A stretch of 64,000 nt of DNA from Corynebacterium meitnerae (GCF_027570075.1 NZ_JAKMUS010000007.1:1-64000); one strand, 5' to 3'; shown: positions 17,453 through 25,962, numbered from the stretch's first letter. Translations and numbers: made by a program. The notes: a model not told the origin generated them from the letters alone.

Positions 17453-20026
17453 ATGGCACAGAAATTGAATCTCTCCTACGACGAGAACCTGGTTGCAGAA
17501 CTCACCTCGAAGTTCACTCTCCGCGCACCGAACTCCGAAGCGCTTGCCGACCTGGTGAAGCGAATCGAAGAAGGCAAATACGACGCTTTAGAACCGCTGG
17601 TGCTCAACCTCGCAACGGGTGCTGGCAAGACCTACGTCATGGCCGCGTTTATTGAGTACCTACGTCGCCAAGGCCACCCCAACGTGATGGTGGTCACCCC
17701 GACGAAGGTTGTCCAGGACAAGACCATCCTCGACTTCTCAGAGGGCTCGCACCGCTACATTGGCGGCTTCGATATTCCGCCTCGGCTTGTCACTCCGGGT
17801 GATGTGTCGAACTTGCGCGTCAATGAGGCAGCCGCCGACTTGTTTGTCGGCGAGGGTGCCTCAACGCTCTATGTATTCAACGTCCACCAACTCTTTCCCC
17901 CAAAGGAAGGCGGCAAGAACGTCGCCACGGGCGAGGAAGCAGCGCGCCGTAGGACCTGGAAGTTCCAAGAGGAGTCCGGAGCCTTAGCGCAGAGGCTTAT
18001 CGACACCGAGGACTTGGTCATTATTGCCGACGAGTCCCATCTTTTCGGCACCACTGCGAAAACGTTCCGCAACTCTCTGACCGCGCTTAAACCGGCTGTA
18101 ACCGTGGGGCTGACAGCCTCGCCGGACGAGGACGACGACATTGTCTACCGTTACCCGCTGTGGCGTGCTATCCAAGACGGTTACGTCAAGCAACCGGTAC
18201 TGGTCTACCGTGAATCGGGCTACGACTCGGAAGACCGTCAACTCCAAGACGCGTTGTCGCTCCTGGCTATCAAGGAGGAGGCGTACGCGAACTACAGGGC
18301 CGCACACCCGGACGGCAAGAAGACTAAACCGCTGCTGTTCGTCGTCTGCTCCGGCGTGCCTCACGCAACTGAGGTTGCCGAGCGGCTTCGCGGCCCGGGC
18401 TTCGTGGGCGACCCGCTCGCGGTGCTCCAAGTCGACAACGAGCACAACGACAACACCACCCAGTCATTCTTGCGTTATCTCGACACGGACCACTCTCCGG
18501 TTCGCGTGATCGTGTCGGTCAACAAGCTGCGCGAGGGCTGGGACACGAAGCGCATTGCGGTGATGTGTACGCTGCGCACAATGGGCTCGGAGGTGCTGAC
18601 CCAACAGGTTATGGGCCGAGGTCTCCGTTTGCCGTTCGGGGCGCTGACTAAGGTGCCGGCCATTGACGAACTAGACATCTTGTCGCACGAATCCTTCGTC
18701 AAACTGCTGGAAAGTGAGAATGTCCTTAAGCAGTTCGGTATCGAAGACGCGGTGCGAGACGGCGACGGCACAGAAATCATCACTCCGCCTGGAACGACCA
18801 ACCCGTCGCAAGTGGGCCCTGGCACCGGCACCGCCGGTGGTACCTCCACTGCCACCGGTGAGACTGGCAGCACGGAGGTGCGACCTGGCGAGGGCACGTT
18901 TACCTCTGACGAAGTAACCATTGCGCCAGGCGGACGCACCGTGGGCACACGAGCACTAACCGACGAAGACGACGTGACCAAGGGCGTCGAGGTTTTCACA
19001 CCGGTCGTTGTCTATGTCAATAAAGAGTTCGCCGGCACCACCTTTGACTTCCCTTCTTCGACCATGACGAAGACGAAGAAGCAGTTTGAACTGGTCGACG
19101 TCACCAACGCCGCCGTTGTCGAGCAAGCACGCAAAGTCACCGACACCGACGAATACTTGGCCCGCACCAAGATTGGTGTCGCAGAAGAGGGCAACGCTAT
19201 TGAGCTCGACAACGATGAGCGCTTCGCCGTGCCGAGTTTCAAACAGACGTCTTCCCAGGTGGCAGCGGAACTTATCCGCCGCGTCATGGGTTCCGGCGCG
19301 GTTGCCGCGACGGCAGAAAACACCAGCCAACTCAAGCGCCGTATCGTGCCGGCCTTTATGGATGCGACCAAGATTGACCAATGGACGGAGAAAGCCAAGG
19401 AGTCTGCGGCCCGGCACCTTCGAGAACTCGTGGTCGAAGAGTCCAAAAAGGCGCACGCCCAGACCGGAACGACGGTGACTATCCACCCGGTTACTTTGCC
19501 CATTGACGACTCGTTCGTTTTGGAGCTCGACAAGAAGGTGCTGCAACTGCTTGACCGGCAAGCGAAGAGCGCGAGTAAGGCAGGCTTTAGCGACGCCGAG
19601 TTCTACGGCACCTGGAAAAAGGGGTTGTTCGAGGCGGCCCGCTTCGACTCGTTTACCGGTGAATACCGCCTGGCGGCTTTGCTCGACCTTGACCCGAATG
19701 TCGTGTGGTGGAAACGTATCTACGCTCACGAAGGTGCAAGGGTGGCTTATACCCCGCACAACTCGTACGTGCCCGATTTCGTCGTTTTCGACAAGGAAGG
19801 CACTCACTGGATTGTCGAAGCCAAGGAAAACCGCGGCCGAGACGACGAGCGCGTGCAAGCCAAGCGCGCAGCCGCGGAGCGTGTGGTGCGCCAACTCGTG
19901 GGCATGCCGGAGTACGAGGACCAGACCTGGGGCTACCTCATTGCCTACGAGGACGACATTGCATCTTCCGACTCGTGGGCCGACTTGGTTGCTGGTTCGG
20001 TGACGGAGCGGATGCCGAAGCTGTAA
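17453..20026 (+). CDS. Type III restriction enzyme Res subunit
   Basis: This protein of about 857 residues has a superfamily 2 helicase core: NLATGAGKTYVMAAF (Walker A, near 57), IIADESHLFG (motif II, DESH near 192) and MGRGLRLPFG (motif VI). The C-terminal PD-(D/E)XK nuclease is VPDFVVFDKEGTHWIVEAKEN, seen as PDFVVF near 774 and EAK near 790. It cuts DNA after ATP-dependent communication between two head-to-head sites. A Gly/Thr-rich linker of about 60 residues follows the helicase. ATG 17453 is preferred (GGAGAA six bases before); GTG 17447, overlapping the mod stop, is the alternative. Confidence 0.9.
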   Translation: MAQKLNLSYDENLVAELTSKFTLRAPNSEALADLVKRIEEGKYDALEPLVLNLATGAGKTYVMAAFIEYLRRQGHPNVMVVTPTKVVQDKTILDFSEGSHRYIGGFDIPPRLVTPGDVSNLRVNEAAADLFVGEGASTLYVFNVHQLFPPKEGGKNVATGEEAARRRTWKFQEESGALAQRLIDTEDLVIIADESHLFGTTAKTFRNSLTALKPAVTVGLTASPDEDDDIVYRYPLWRAIQDGYVKQPVLVYRESGYDSEDRQLQDALSLLAIKEEAYANYRAAHPDGKKTKPLLFVVCSGVPHATEVAERLRGPGFVGDPLAVLQVDNEHNDNTTQSFLRYLDTDHSPVRVIVSVNKLREGWDTKRIAVMCTLRTMGSEVLTQQVMGRGLRLPFGALTKVPAIDELDILSHESFVKLLESENVLKQFGIEDAVRDGDGTEIITPPGTTNPSQVGPGTGTAGGTSTATGETGSTEVRPGEGTFTSDEVTIAPGGRTVGTRALTDEDDVTKGVEVFTPVVVYVNKEFAGTTFDFPSSTMTKTKKQFELVDVTNAAVVEQARKVTDTDEYLARTKIGVAEEGNAIELDNDERFAVPSFKQTSSQVAAELIRRVMGSGAVAATAENTSQLKRRIVPAFMDATKIDQWTEKAKESAARHLRELVVEESKKAHAQTGTTVTIHPVTLPIDDSFVLELDKKVLQLLDRQAKSASKAGFSDAEFYGTWKKGLFEAARFDSFTGEYRLAALLDLDPNVVWWKRIYAHEGARVAYTPHNSYVPDFVVFDKEGTHWIVEAKENRGRDDERVQAKRAAAERVVRQLVGMPEYEDQTWGYLIAYEDDIASSDSWADLVAGSVTERMPKL

Positions 20027-20072
20027 GAGTGATTGCCGAGTTGGGCGGAACTGACCGCCGTCCAACTTGGTC

Positions 20073-20078
20073 TATACT
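20073..20078 (+). promoter_or_regulatory. -10 element of a leaderless transcript
   Basis: TATACT ends eight bases before ATG 20087, and CTGACC lies 16 bases upstream of it. This supports an independent, leaderless transcript for the small gene behind res. Confidence 0.5.
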
Positions 20079-20086
20079 GCCGGGCC

Positions 20087-20530
20087 ATGCGCGACATCTA
20101 CTACCACCAAGGTAATGTTCACCCGCGGGCGATTATCGCTGAGCAGCGAGAAGACGGCTGTTGGGTCATGGAAAACGAAGGCCAGACAATCGCTACCGCA
20201 CTGCCCACGGACAGGTTCTTTATCGGTTTTATGGAGGCTGTTGAGGAGCTCGTTTGGTCTACGAATGGTCGGCTCAATATAGCCGCCACGGAAATTCGCG
20301 ACATGATTCGAGACGGGGCCGAATTGGCGTGGCTGCGAACCAAAGAGGAAGTGCGCAGCCACAACGAAAGGCACCCGGACACTTTGTACCTCGACCTCAA
20401 TGGGTTGCACACTCACCGATTCGAAGACTTCCCGGTGCTTTGGACTGCTTGGATAAATAGCGACAAACCCCTCATACACGAGGACCACGAAGACTGGAGG
20501 GTCCCGCTCGTGGCTTTGTACAACGCCTAG
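20087..20530 (+). CDS. Hypothetical protein downstream of type III Res
   Basis: This is a 147-residue protein I do not recognise. It is acidic and rich in Trp and His, with no membrane segment or signal peptide. It begins MRDIYYHQGNVHPRAIIAEQ and ends with LVALYNA. Strand-rich N-terminal sequence (RAIIAEQREDGCWVMENEGQ) is followed by a helical middle. The frame stays open to a TTG at 20033, but TATACT just before ATG 20087 makes the shorter, leaderless form likelier. Its position 60 bases after res suggests an accessory or immunity role in the R-M locus; this is only inference. Confidence 0.6.
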   Translation: MRDIYYHQGNVHPRAIIAEQREDGCWVMENEGQTIATALPTDRFFIGFMEAVEELVWSTNGRLNIAATEIRDMIRDGAELAWLRTKEEVRSHNERHPDTLYLDLNGLHTHRFEDFPVLWTAWINSDKPLIHEDHEDWRVPLVALYNA

Positions 20531-20615
20531 AAAACTCGCCCCAAAGCTCTCGGAATTGCACGGCTAGTTCGAGGAGCAGGGGCAAACCCACTAGATGCGA
20601 GTGTTAGCTGACTAG

Positions 20616-21878
20616 TTATTCCTCGGAACTGGGCTGGTCTGGGAACCACTCCAGAACCTGGGCAAAGTGCTCGCTTCCACGCGGGATGACATTGAGCGAG
20701 ACAATGCCGGCCTGGTTGAGGCAGTCCTGACCAATCGCCTCCACATGGTCGAAGAAGACATCGTCATCCGAGAAATCGACCGTCGCGTCGACCGGAACGA
20801 ACCTCGACACGGGCAGCGGGTCGAAAGTAGCGAACTCATGCTGTCTGTGTAGACGAAGCGGCTCGCTACCTTCCCACTCAATCCCGAGTCTCAAGTCGTA
20901 CACGCCGCTACCACTTCGTTTACTCATTCCGCGCGCGGCGAGCATGAAGTCGGCCACAAACGCTTCGATGAAGAATGCAGCAACCGCCGTTCCGTTTTCC
21001 TCTGTAACCGGAAGGTTCACCAAAGCGGACACCGAGCCGTCGTCATGGAAGCCTAGGTACGACTCGGGACGGTTCGTCTCGTCAGCTAGTAGGACGTAGC
21101 GCCAGCTACGAAACCCTCGACGTGGGTAAACGTTACTGAAATACGCCCCGAGCGGCGTCTCAGGGCGCCTGTACCCCCACAGATTGTCCCGCTGGTTCAC
21201 AAGCCGGTTGACGAACTGGCTTACGTCCTGGTTTTCCATAGGCACCGGCACGGTTTCCGTGGTTGGCCGCGCGACGGCAACAGCCCAGTAACCATTTGAT
21301 GCGGTCAAGTCGCTGGTACGTCCATAGAGGTCCAGCAGCATCTGGCGCTGCTCGCGGGATGTGGCAAATCGCTGTTGGTAGAGACGGGCGATTTCCGACT
21401 CGGGAAGCCAGCCGGTGTCCGCTCCGTGGCGAACCGGAACCTGGAACTTCTTGTCCTTGTCAATGAGCATGTGAGGCACTTGCGGGCTTGCTGGGACTAC
21501 GACTACTAGAGCTCTCGGACCGTCATCCGAACCGAGGGGAATGAGCTCAACGTTGTGCAACGGTGGCGTGACATGGTTGTAGGCAACACGCTGGTACGCC
21601 TGAACGTAATTGTCATCGACCACGCCGACATCGAGGCGGCTACCCGCATGACTTTTATTGTCCGTCACACCGTAGACGAGCACCCCACCCCCGTAGTTAG
21701 CCATGGCGGCCAAGTCCTTCTTTACATCCGACTGGGCCAGGGACTCTTTCGGCGGCAGCGAGCGTTTGAAGTCCAGCGACTCGGATTCCGGGACGCTTTC
21801 CGCGACGGCCTGAGTGACCATCTCATCGGTAATCGGGCCTGCGGACAGTCCGAGAGCTCGGTGCAGTGAAGTGAACAT
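20616..21878 (-). CDS. AlbA_2/Schlafen-type putative DNA-binding protein
   Basis: This 420-residue protein has an N-terminal AlbA_2 (Schlafen-like, divergent AAA_4) domain: SESLDFKRS at 32-40, KDLAAMANYGGGVLVYGV at 54-71 and VPVRHGADTGWLP near 160. The remaining half is a mixed region with no catalytic motif that I can name. AlbA_2 proteins bind nucleic acid and act as regulators or, in some cases, as nucleases and phage-defence components. ATG 21878 is chosen (GGAG three bases upstream, TAATACT before it); 36 more codons are open upstream but extend into the intergenic region. It converges with the small unknown gene and is divergent from the ImmA-like gene. Confidence 0.75.
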   Translation of the reverse strand: MFTSLHRALGLSAGPITDEMVTQAVAESVPESESLDFKRSLPPKESLAQSDVKKDLAAMANYGGGVLVYGVTDNKSHAGSRLDVGVVDDNYVQAYQRVAYNHVTPPLHNVELIPLGSDDGPRALVVVVPASPQVPHMLIDKDKKFQVPVRHGADTGWLPESEIARLYQQRFATSREQRQMLLDLYGRTSDLTASNGYWAVAVARPTTETVPVPMENQDVSQFVNRLVNQRDNLWGYRRPETPLGAYFSNVYPRRGFRSWRYVLLADETNRPESYLGFHDDGSVSALVNLPVTEENGTAVAAFFIEAFVADFMLAARGMSKRSGSGVYDLRLGIEWEGSEPLRLHRQHEFATFDPLPVSRFVPVDATVDFSDDDVFFDHVEAIGQDCLNQAGIVSLNVIPRGSEHFAQVLEWFPDQPSSEE

Positions 21879-22077
21879 GTACTCCAGCGTAGGCAGTATT
21901 AAGAAACGGGGTCCGAAGCGTTTGCCAGGGTCGGAGCCCTGATTTTCAACCGGGAGCGGAACCCGGTATAACCGGGATGCGACCACGTACCTGGCATAAG
22001 TAGTCAGGGGATTTTCTTTACGTCTCTCTAACGGTCTTTACGGCTTCGGTGGCGGCGGCCACCAGTTCCCGGTCAGT

Positions 22078-22131
22078 TAGTTTTAACTTAAACTATGATT
22101 GAGCTGGGCTGAAAACCGTGGTCTAAGGAGG
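22078..22131 (+). promoter_or_regulatory. Promoter with overlapping dyad, upstream of the ImmA-like/PIN pair
   Basis: TATGAT (22094-22099) is a strong -10. TAGTTT-TAACTT-AAACTA (22078-22095) is a dyad with 6-bp arms that runs into it. AAGGAGG (22125-22131) is the ribosome site for the TTG start at 22137. A dyad on the core promoter is the usual place for an antitoxin to autorepress. Confidence 0.45.
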
Positions 22132-22136
22132 CACGA

Positions 22137-23363
22137 TTGGGTCAAATCTCGGCCGCCAGCGAATGTATTACTGTCACCGTAGACAGAGAGGGCGTTGACA
22201 TTCCGAAGTCCGTCTTTCTTCATCTCTTCGAGCAGTCTTTCAAGAAGTATTCTGCCCCCTACAGAGACGCAATTGACAAGGGAAGAATCTCGCTGTCCGA
22301 ACTGCAAAAGCTCGCGCACAAAGCCGAGATTCCCTGGTGCCTCTTTTTCGCACCCGAGGAACTCGTTAATGAGCAGGTTCGCCATAAAGCTCAGGAGCTA
22401 AGAAAAGGCGTTCCTCGCCGGGACTCCATCAGTGTCGGGACGAGAGGGTCCGTCGATGTGAGCGAAGTTGACTTGATTGTCATGGACTTAATGCGCAAAC
22501 AGGCGAAATTGCGCGAATATGGAGGCAAAGCGCCCGACAACAAGATTCTAGGATTGCTTCAAAAGCAGAGTGCTCTGAGTACAGAAGATCAGGCTCAACT
22601 GCTCGCGGACAAGTTGGATTTCTCCTATCCCCAATTCCAGCAGTGCAAGGATGCAGGAGCAGCGCTCGACTACTTCATCAGCCGATTAGCAGCGCAAAAC
22701 GTCTTGGTTTCTCAAGGCGTTGAGGATCAGTTCATGCCCCAGAGCACACGCGACATTGGGTGCAGTGGGGTGACTATTCGAGACAAGTGCTACCCCTACA
22801 TTTACTTGACCAGGGGAAGACACGACGATCACCAAGAAGTTCCTCGGCGGAAAATCTTTACCTTAGCTCTGCTCACTGTGCTCATTGCTCAAAAGCAATT
22901 TTCAGTTGTGGAATGGAATGACGGCAACCCCGAGAGTTTCGAAATCGAATCGGAAGGAGTCTTGGCATACGGCATCGCTGCCGCTTTTCTGATGCCTCGT
23001 GACCGCTTGAACCCAGGGAACCTCGAAACTCTAGAGGGAGTGAGGGAGGCCGCTAAGCATTTTCAGGTGACCCCGAGTGCTTTGGTGGTTCGATGTGCAA
23101 GGTCACAACTCATGCCGTGGGATCGTGCAACAGATTTCCTCGACCAACTGCGTCGAGAGTTTCAAAGCGCCCCTAAATCTGAAAACCGGGGCCGCCATAA
23201 GCCCGAGAACGCGATTGCGAAGTTTGCTAACCACGAGTTCGTGCGGCGCATGTTCGATGCCTTAGATGCCGGAAAACTGTCGGAGAGTGAATTTCGGCTG
23301 GTTGTGACCCACAACAAGTTGGTCAAACGTCAGCTTCTAGACCTCCGGAAAGCTGTAGAGTGA
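22137..23363 (+). CDS. Degenerate ImmA/IrrE-type protein, probable antitoxin/regulator
   Basis: This 408-residue protein is built like XRE-ImmA (COG2856) proteins. SELQKLAHKAEIPWCLFFAPEE (55-76) matches the 'vPfgylFLpePP' segment. RRKIFTLALLTVLIAQ (237-252) sits where FTLAHExxH should be. LAYGIAAAFLMP (276-287) corresponds to ANRFAAELLMP, followed by HFQVTPSALVVRCA. Both His and the Glu of HExxH are replaced by hydrophobic residues (245, 246, 249) and the third ligand is Gly. It should therefore not be an active protease. TTG start with AAGGAGG five bases upstream. Its stop overlaps the PIN gene. Confidence 0.65.
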   Translation: MGQISAASECITVTVDREGVDIPKSVFLHLFEQSFKKYSAPYRDAIDKGRISLSELQKLAHKAEIPWCLFFAPEELVNEQVRHKAQELRKGVPRRDSISVGTRGSVDVSEVDLIVMDLMRKQAKLREYGGKAPDNKILGLLQKQSALSTEDQAQLLADKLDFSYPQFQQCKDAGAALDYFISRLAAQNVLVSQGVEDQFMPQSTRDIGCSGVTIRDKCYPYIYLTRGRHDDHQEVPRRKIFTLALLTVLIAQKQFSVVEWNDGNPESFEIESEGVLAYGIAAAFLMPRDRLNPGNLETLEGVREAAKHFQVTPSALVVRCARSQLMPWDRATDFLDQLRREFQSAPKSENRGRHKPENAIAKFANHEFVRRMFDALDAGKLSESEFRLVVTHNKLVKRQLLDLRKAVE

Positions 23364-23812
23364 TGTACCTGCAAACCCGATACATCATTGACACAAACGT
23401 GCTCAACAAGATCGACGTTCACGAACGAGCAAGTCAATTCTTCACGACCAGTTGCTTGCTCCCAGATGCCGTACTCGATGAAGCCTCCGGTTTCCCCGAC
23501 ATCGAAGACCTTCGAAAACTGAGGTACCCGACCACAGTGGAGCTACTCAGGATATTGATGGAGGTGATGACAACAATCGACATCAAGGACAAGCGAGTAG
23601 TCAATCTCTGGAAAAATAAGGGTGCTGCCGATCCAGTCTTAACCGCAGTGGTACTTCATACCCGCGAGCAGCAAAGGGATTGCTTTCTTAAGGATAAATG
23701 GGTGATCGTTACAGACGACGGGGGCGTTCGCTATCTCGCGAAGAAACACGACATCGAAGTCTTGTCAGGCGACCATTTTCGGGACATCCTGCATGAGAGA
23801 ATTTCCAGTTAG
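23363..23812 (+). CDS. PIN-domain protein, probable toxin RNase
   Basis: This 150-residue protein has the PIN acidic set: IIDTNVL (D10, N12) at the start, LPDAVLDEAS in the first third, GAADPVLTAVVL in the middle and VIVTDDGGVRYLAKK near the end. All four metal-binding carboxylates appear present, so it could cleave RNA. The ATG at 23363 overlaps the TGA of the ImmA-like gene (TGATG); a GTG one codon earlier is the alternative. Tight overlap with a regulator-like gene is typical of toxin-antitoxin operons, with the first gene as antitoxin. Toxicity is inferred. Confidence 0.75.
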   Translation: MYLQTRYIIDTNVLNKIDVHERASQFFTTSCLLPDAVLDEASGFPDIEDLRKLRYPTTVELLRILMEVMTTIDIKDKRVVNLWKNKGAADPVLTAVVLHTREQQRDCFLKDKWVIVTDDGGVRYLAKKHDIEVLSGDHFRDILHERISS

Positions 23813-23841
23813 CCTGCTTTTGCTGCGCCATAACTTAGCAA

Positions 23842-24168
23842 GTGATCGACACCCCCGACCTAGCGACAACGTGGCTACGACGACATGCTCAAAGCATGAC
23901 CTCACACCACGACAGCTGGGCCGCCGAAGCAGCCCCCGACAACTTCTACGCTCTCACCATGAAAGGCTCCGCCCCGTACCCCGCAACGGGGTCTCGACTC
24001 GAAGTCCGAGACGAGAACTTTCACCTCTTGTCCGTCCATTGGTCGGCGACCGCAGCACTCGGGGAAACAGGCGAACGGTTAGCCCGCGGCGAGAGGGTTG
24101 CGGTGTACCTTGCGCGGTGGAACAGGATCGAAACCGACAACGACCCTCTACTCAAAGAGACGTCCTAG
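23842..24168 (+). CDS. Hypothetical protein
   Basis: This is a 108-residue frame starting at GTG. The sequence is soluble and Ala/Arg/Trp-containing, with no recognised motif; the middle (GSRLEVRDENFHLLSVHWSA) looks strand-rich. No ribosome site is visible, but TAACTT six bases before the GTG could give a leaderless mRNA. It follows the PIN gene by 30 bases and precedes another unknown gene by 65. Codon use is like the flanking genes, which makes it plausible but unproven. Confidence 0.4.
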   Translation: MIDTPDLATTWLRRHAQSMTSHHDSWAAEAAPDNFYALTMKGSAPYPATGSRLEVRDENFHLLSVHWSATAALGETGERLARGERVAVYLARWNRIETDNDPLLKETS

Positions 24169-24233
24169 CCTTAATCGAACCTTGCACCCCTGCGGTTGTT
24201 CACCACCCTGGGCTCTAGGCAGGCTGCTGGCGT

Positions 24234-24809
24234 ATGAGCCACCACCAATTTGACGAATCAGAGATCGAGTTTCTTTCCGTACCGGTTCCGAAACGGCGGC
24301 GCCCCGAATCGGTCCTTCTCCATCTCGACTTGTTCCTCGACCGCGACGAAATGTCCCACATGAACGTGTTCCTTGGCCGCAATGCCGAGACTGTGCGACT
24401 GCTGGGCGCCGACGGCGAACACGTCGAGTTCGACGTGGCAGAAGCGAAGAAGTTCTTGACCGCGTTGGTGAAGAACTGCGACCGCGCCACCGGACTCGTG
24501 ACGCTTGAGGCCGACGCAGACCCGCGGGACTTGTCGATGTGGGAGCGCTCGCGGCTTGTCGCTGAAACCCACATGGAGAAAGACACCCTTGTTGCCGACA
24601 CCGGTGTCTACGAGGACGCACCGCGTGAGTTGATCGACCCTCGCTTCGGCAAACAGACCTACGCGGTCTGGACAGAGTGTGGCACCGAGTTTCTCGGCCG
24701 CACGAACAAGCTCGCGCTCGCCCGGAAGATCGCGGATAACTGCCGGAAGGAAGGTCTGACGGCCGTGGTGTGTCAGACGCGGCGGTGGTTTGTGCCGGCT
24801 GGTGAGTAG
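24234..24809 (+). CDS. Hypothetical protein
   Basis: This is a 191-residue soluble acidic protein that I do not recognise. It starts MSHHQFDESEIEFL. It includes SVLLHLDLFLDRDEMSHMNVFLG and WERSRLVAETHMEKDTLVAD, seen as strand- and helix-rich stretches. It ends with a compact unit YAVWTECGTEFLGRTNKLALARKIADNCRKEGL that resembles a small alpha/beta domain. There is no signal peptide, membrane helix or cysteine cluster. It sits between the unknown 108-residue frame and the sigma-factor gene. High third-position GC supports real coding. Confidence 0.6.
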   Translation: MSHHQFDESEIEFLSVPVPKRRRPESVLLHLDLFLDRDEMSHMNVFLGRNAETVRLLGADGEHVEFDVAEAKKFLTALVKNCDRATGLVTLEADADPRDLSMWERSRLVAETHMEKDTLVADTGVYEDAPRELIDPRFGKQTYAVWTECGTEFLGRTNKLALARKIADNCRKEGLTAVVCQTRRWFVPAGE

Positions 24810-24979
24810 AAGTCAGCGCGGTGATTCTGCCCGTCCAAGGACGAGCGCTCTACCCGAGAATTGATGCCCCGCCCGCGACCCGGTTGACTCAGGGGGTGTT
24901 CGGCCGAGCCAACGAAACTGCCTAGCCAGAGGGAATACCCAGAAGCTAAAATCTTCTCCTAGAACATTTAGGGAGGCTA

Positions 24980-25747
24980 GTGAGCGACTTAGACAGGTTT
25001 CGCAACGAAGGACGGCGTAAGCGTAAGACTACCGTCGCGTGGACGGAGTCCACAAAACCGAGCGGGGAGTCAGATCGCCTTGCGGGTGACCGGGAGCTCT
25101 ATGAAGTTCTCAGGGAACAAGGCTTCCAAGGCAAGGACTACGACGATTTCGAAATCGAGCTCATGGGGTACGGGTTCGCCTGTATCAAGAAGTGGATTCT
25201 GACGAAAGAACTGCTTTCTAAATGCCGTGAGAAATTGAAATTCGTCCCCAAGGACGAGGACGTCCGTTTAGACCTTCTCACCCCAGATGAGGCAGAAGAA
25301 ATTGCCCAAGACATCGTCGTGGAATCCGTCCTCGGGTTTCGGGAAGACGCGCTTGTTGGAGGAAATTGGTCACCGACTGGTGGAGCAAGTTTGAAGACCT
25401 TCTTCGTCGGCAGGTGCTTGATGGAGGCGTGCCGGGTGCTGAAACAACGTGCCAAAGAGCTCAAGAGGACTGCACGCTACATACAAGAGGTTGAAGAAGA
25501 TGACCTGCTTAACCTGCCTTCACGCGAAATGCCGTTGGAGACGCAATTTGAACGCGACGACGAACTGCGCCGCGTGGCCGGGTTGCTTTCGGAGAGAGAG
25601 TTGGAAGTCGTGCGTCTGCATGCTGAGGGACTTTCTGCGAAGGACATTGCGGACAGACTCGGAATGCTTCCTCGCAATGTGAACAAAGCATTGGAAAGGG
25701 CGCGGGCGAAAGCCAGAAAGCATAGGAACGAAGGAGGCGTGGCATGA
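24980..25747 (+). CDS. Sigma-70/ECF-like sigma factor
   Basis: This 255-residue protein has a C-terminal sigma region 4 helix-turn-helix: LSERELEVVRLHAEGLSAKD and IADRLGMLPRNVNKALERAR (about 203-243). The central helical stretch (SLKTFFVGRCLMEACRVLKQ, near 140-160) fits region 2. The Arg/Lys-rich N-terminus is long for an ECF factor. Proteins of this kind occur on actinobacterial plasmids and islands. The start is GTG 24980 after GGGAGG; TAAAAT at 24947-24952 could be its -10. A 59-residue gene overlaps its stop (ATGA). Target promoters are unknown. Confidence 0.7.
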   Translation: MSDLDRFRNEGRRKRKTTVAWTESTKPSGESDRLAGDRELYEVLREQGFQGKDYDDFEIELMGYGFACIKKWILTKELLSKCREKLKFVPKDEDVRLDLLTPDEAEEIAQDIVVESVLGFREDALVGGNWSPTGGASLKTFFVGRCLMEACRVLKQRAKELKRTARYIQEVEEDDLLNLPSREMPLETQFERDDELRRVAGLLSERELEVVRLHAEGLSAKDIADRLGMLPRNVNKALERARAKARKHRNEGGVA

Positions 25748-25923
25748 CTAGCCGTTACAAAGAGGCGTTGGGGCGCTCGTCGTTTGGCACTCAAGAGGTG
25801 CGCCAAATGCGGTCGAAAGTGTCGAATGAGCAGACCGCAGAAATGGCAAGGAAACTCGCTCAAAAACGTGCTACTACCAGCAAAAAGGGGAAATTCGTAC
25901 GCTTGCCCCCTAAGACTGAGTAA
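25744..25923 (+). CDS. Small basic protein overlapping the sigma-factor gene
   Basis: This is a 59-residue ORF starting MTSRYKEALGRSSFGTQEVR and ending FVRLPPKTE. Its ATG overlaps the sigma-factor TGA as ATGA, a strong sign of translational coupling. It is Lys/Arg-rich and mostly helical, and the GKFVRLPP end echoes the KTGKFVS motif of the 70-residue protein encoded just downstream. It ends one base inside a GC-rich hairpin. An anti-sigma or co-regulator role is possible given the overlap, but nothing in the sequence proves it. Confidence 0.55.
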   Translation: MTSRYKEALGRSSFGTQEVRQMRSKVSNEQTAEMARKLAQKRATTSKKGKFVRLPPKTE

Positions 25924-25951
25924 CGGGGCCGAGTTGGCGCTCGACCCCGTT
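25922..25951 (+). terminator. Hairpin after the sigma-factor operon
   Basis: AACGGGG-C-CGAG pairs with CTCG-A-CCCCGTT around a TTGGCG loop. The stem is strong but there is no T run, so it may pause or process the mRNA rather than terminate it outright. Confidence 0.4.
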
Positions 25952-25962
25952 GAGACGAGAGA

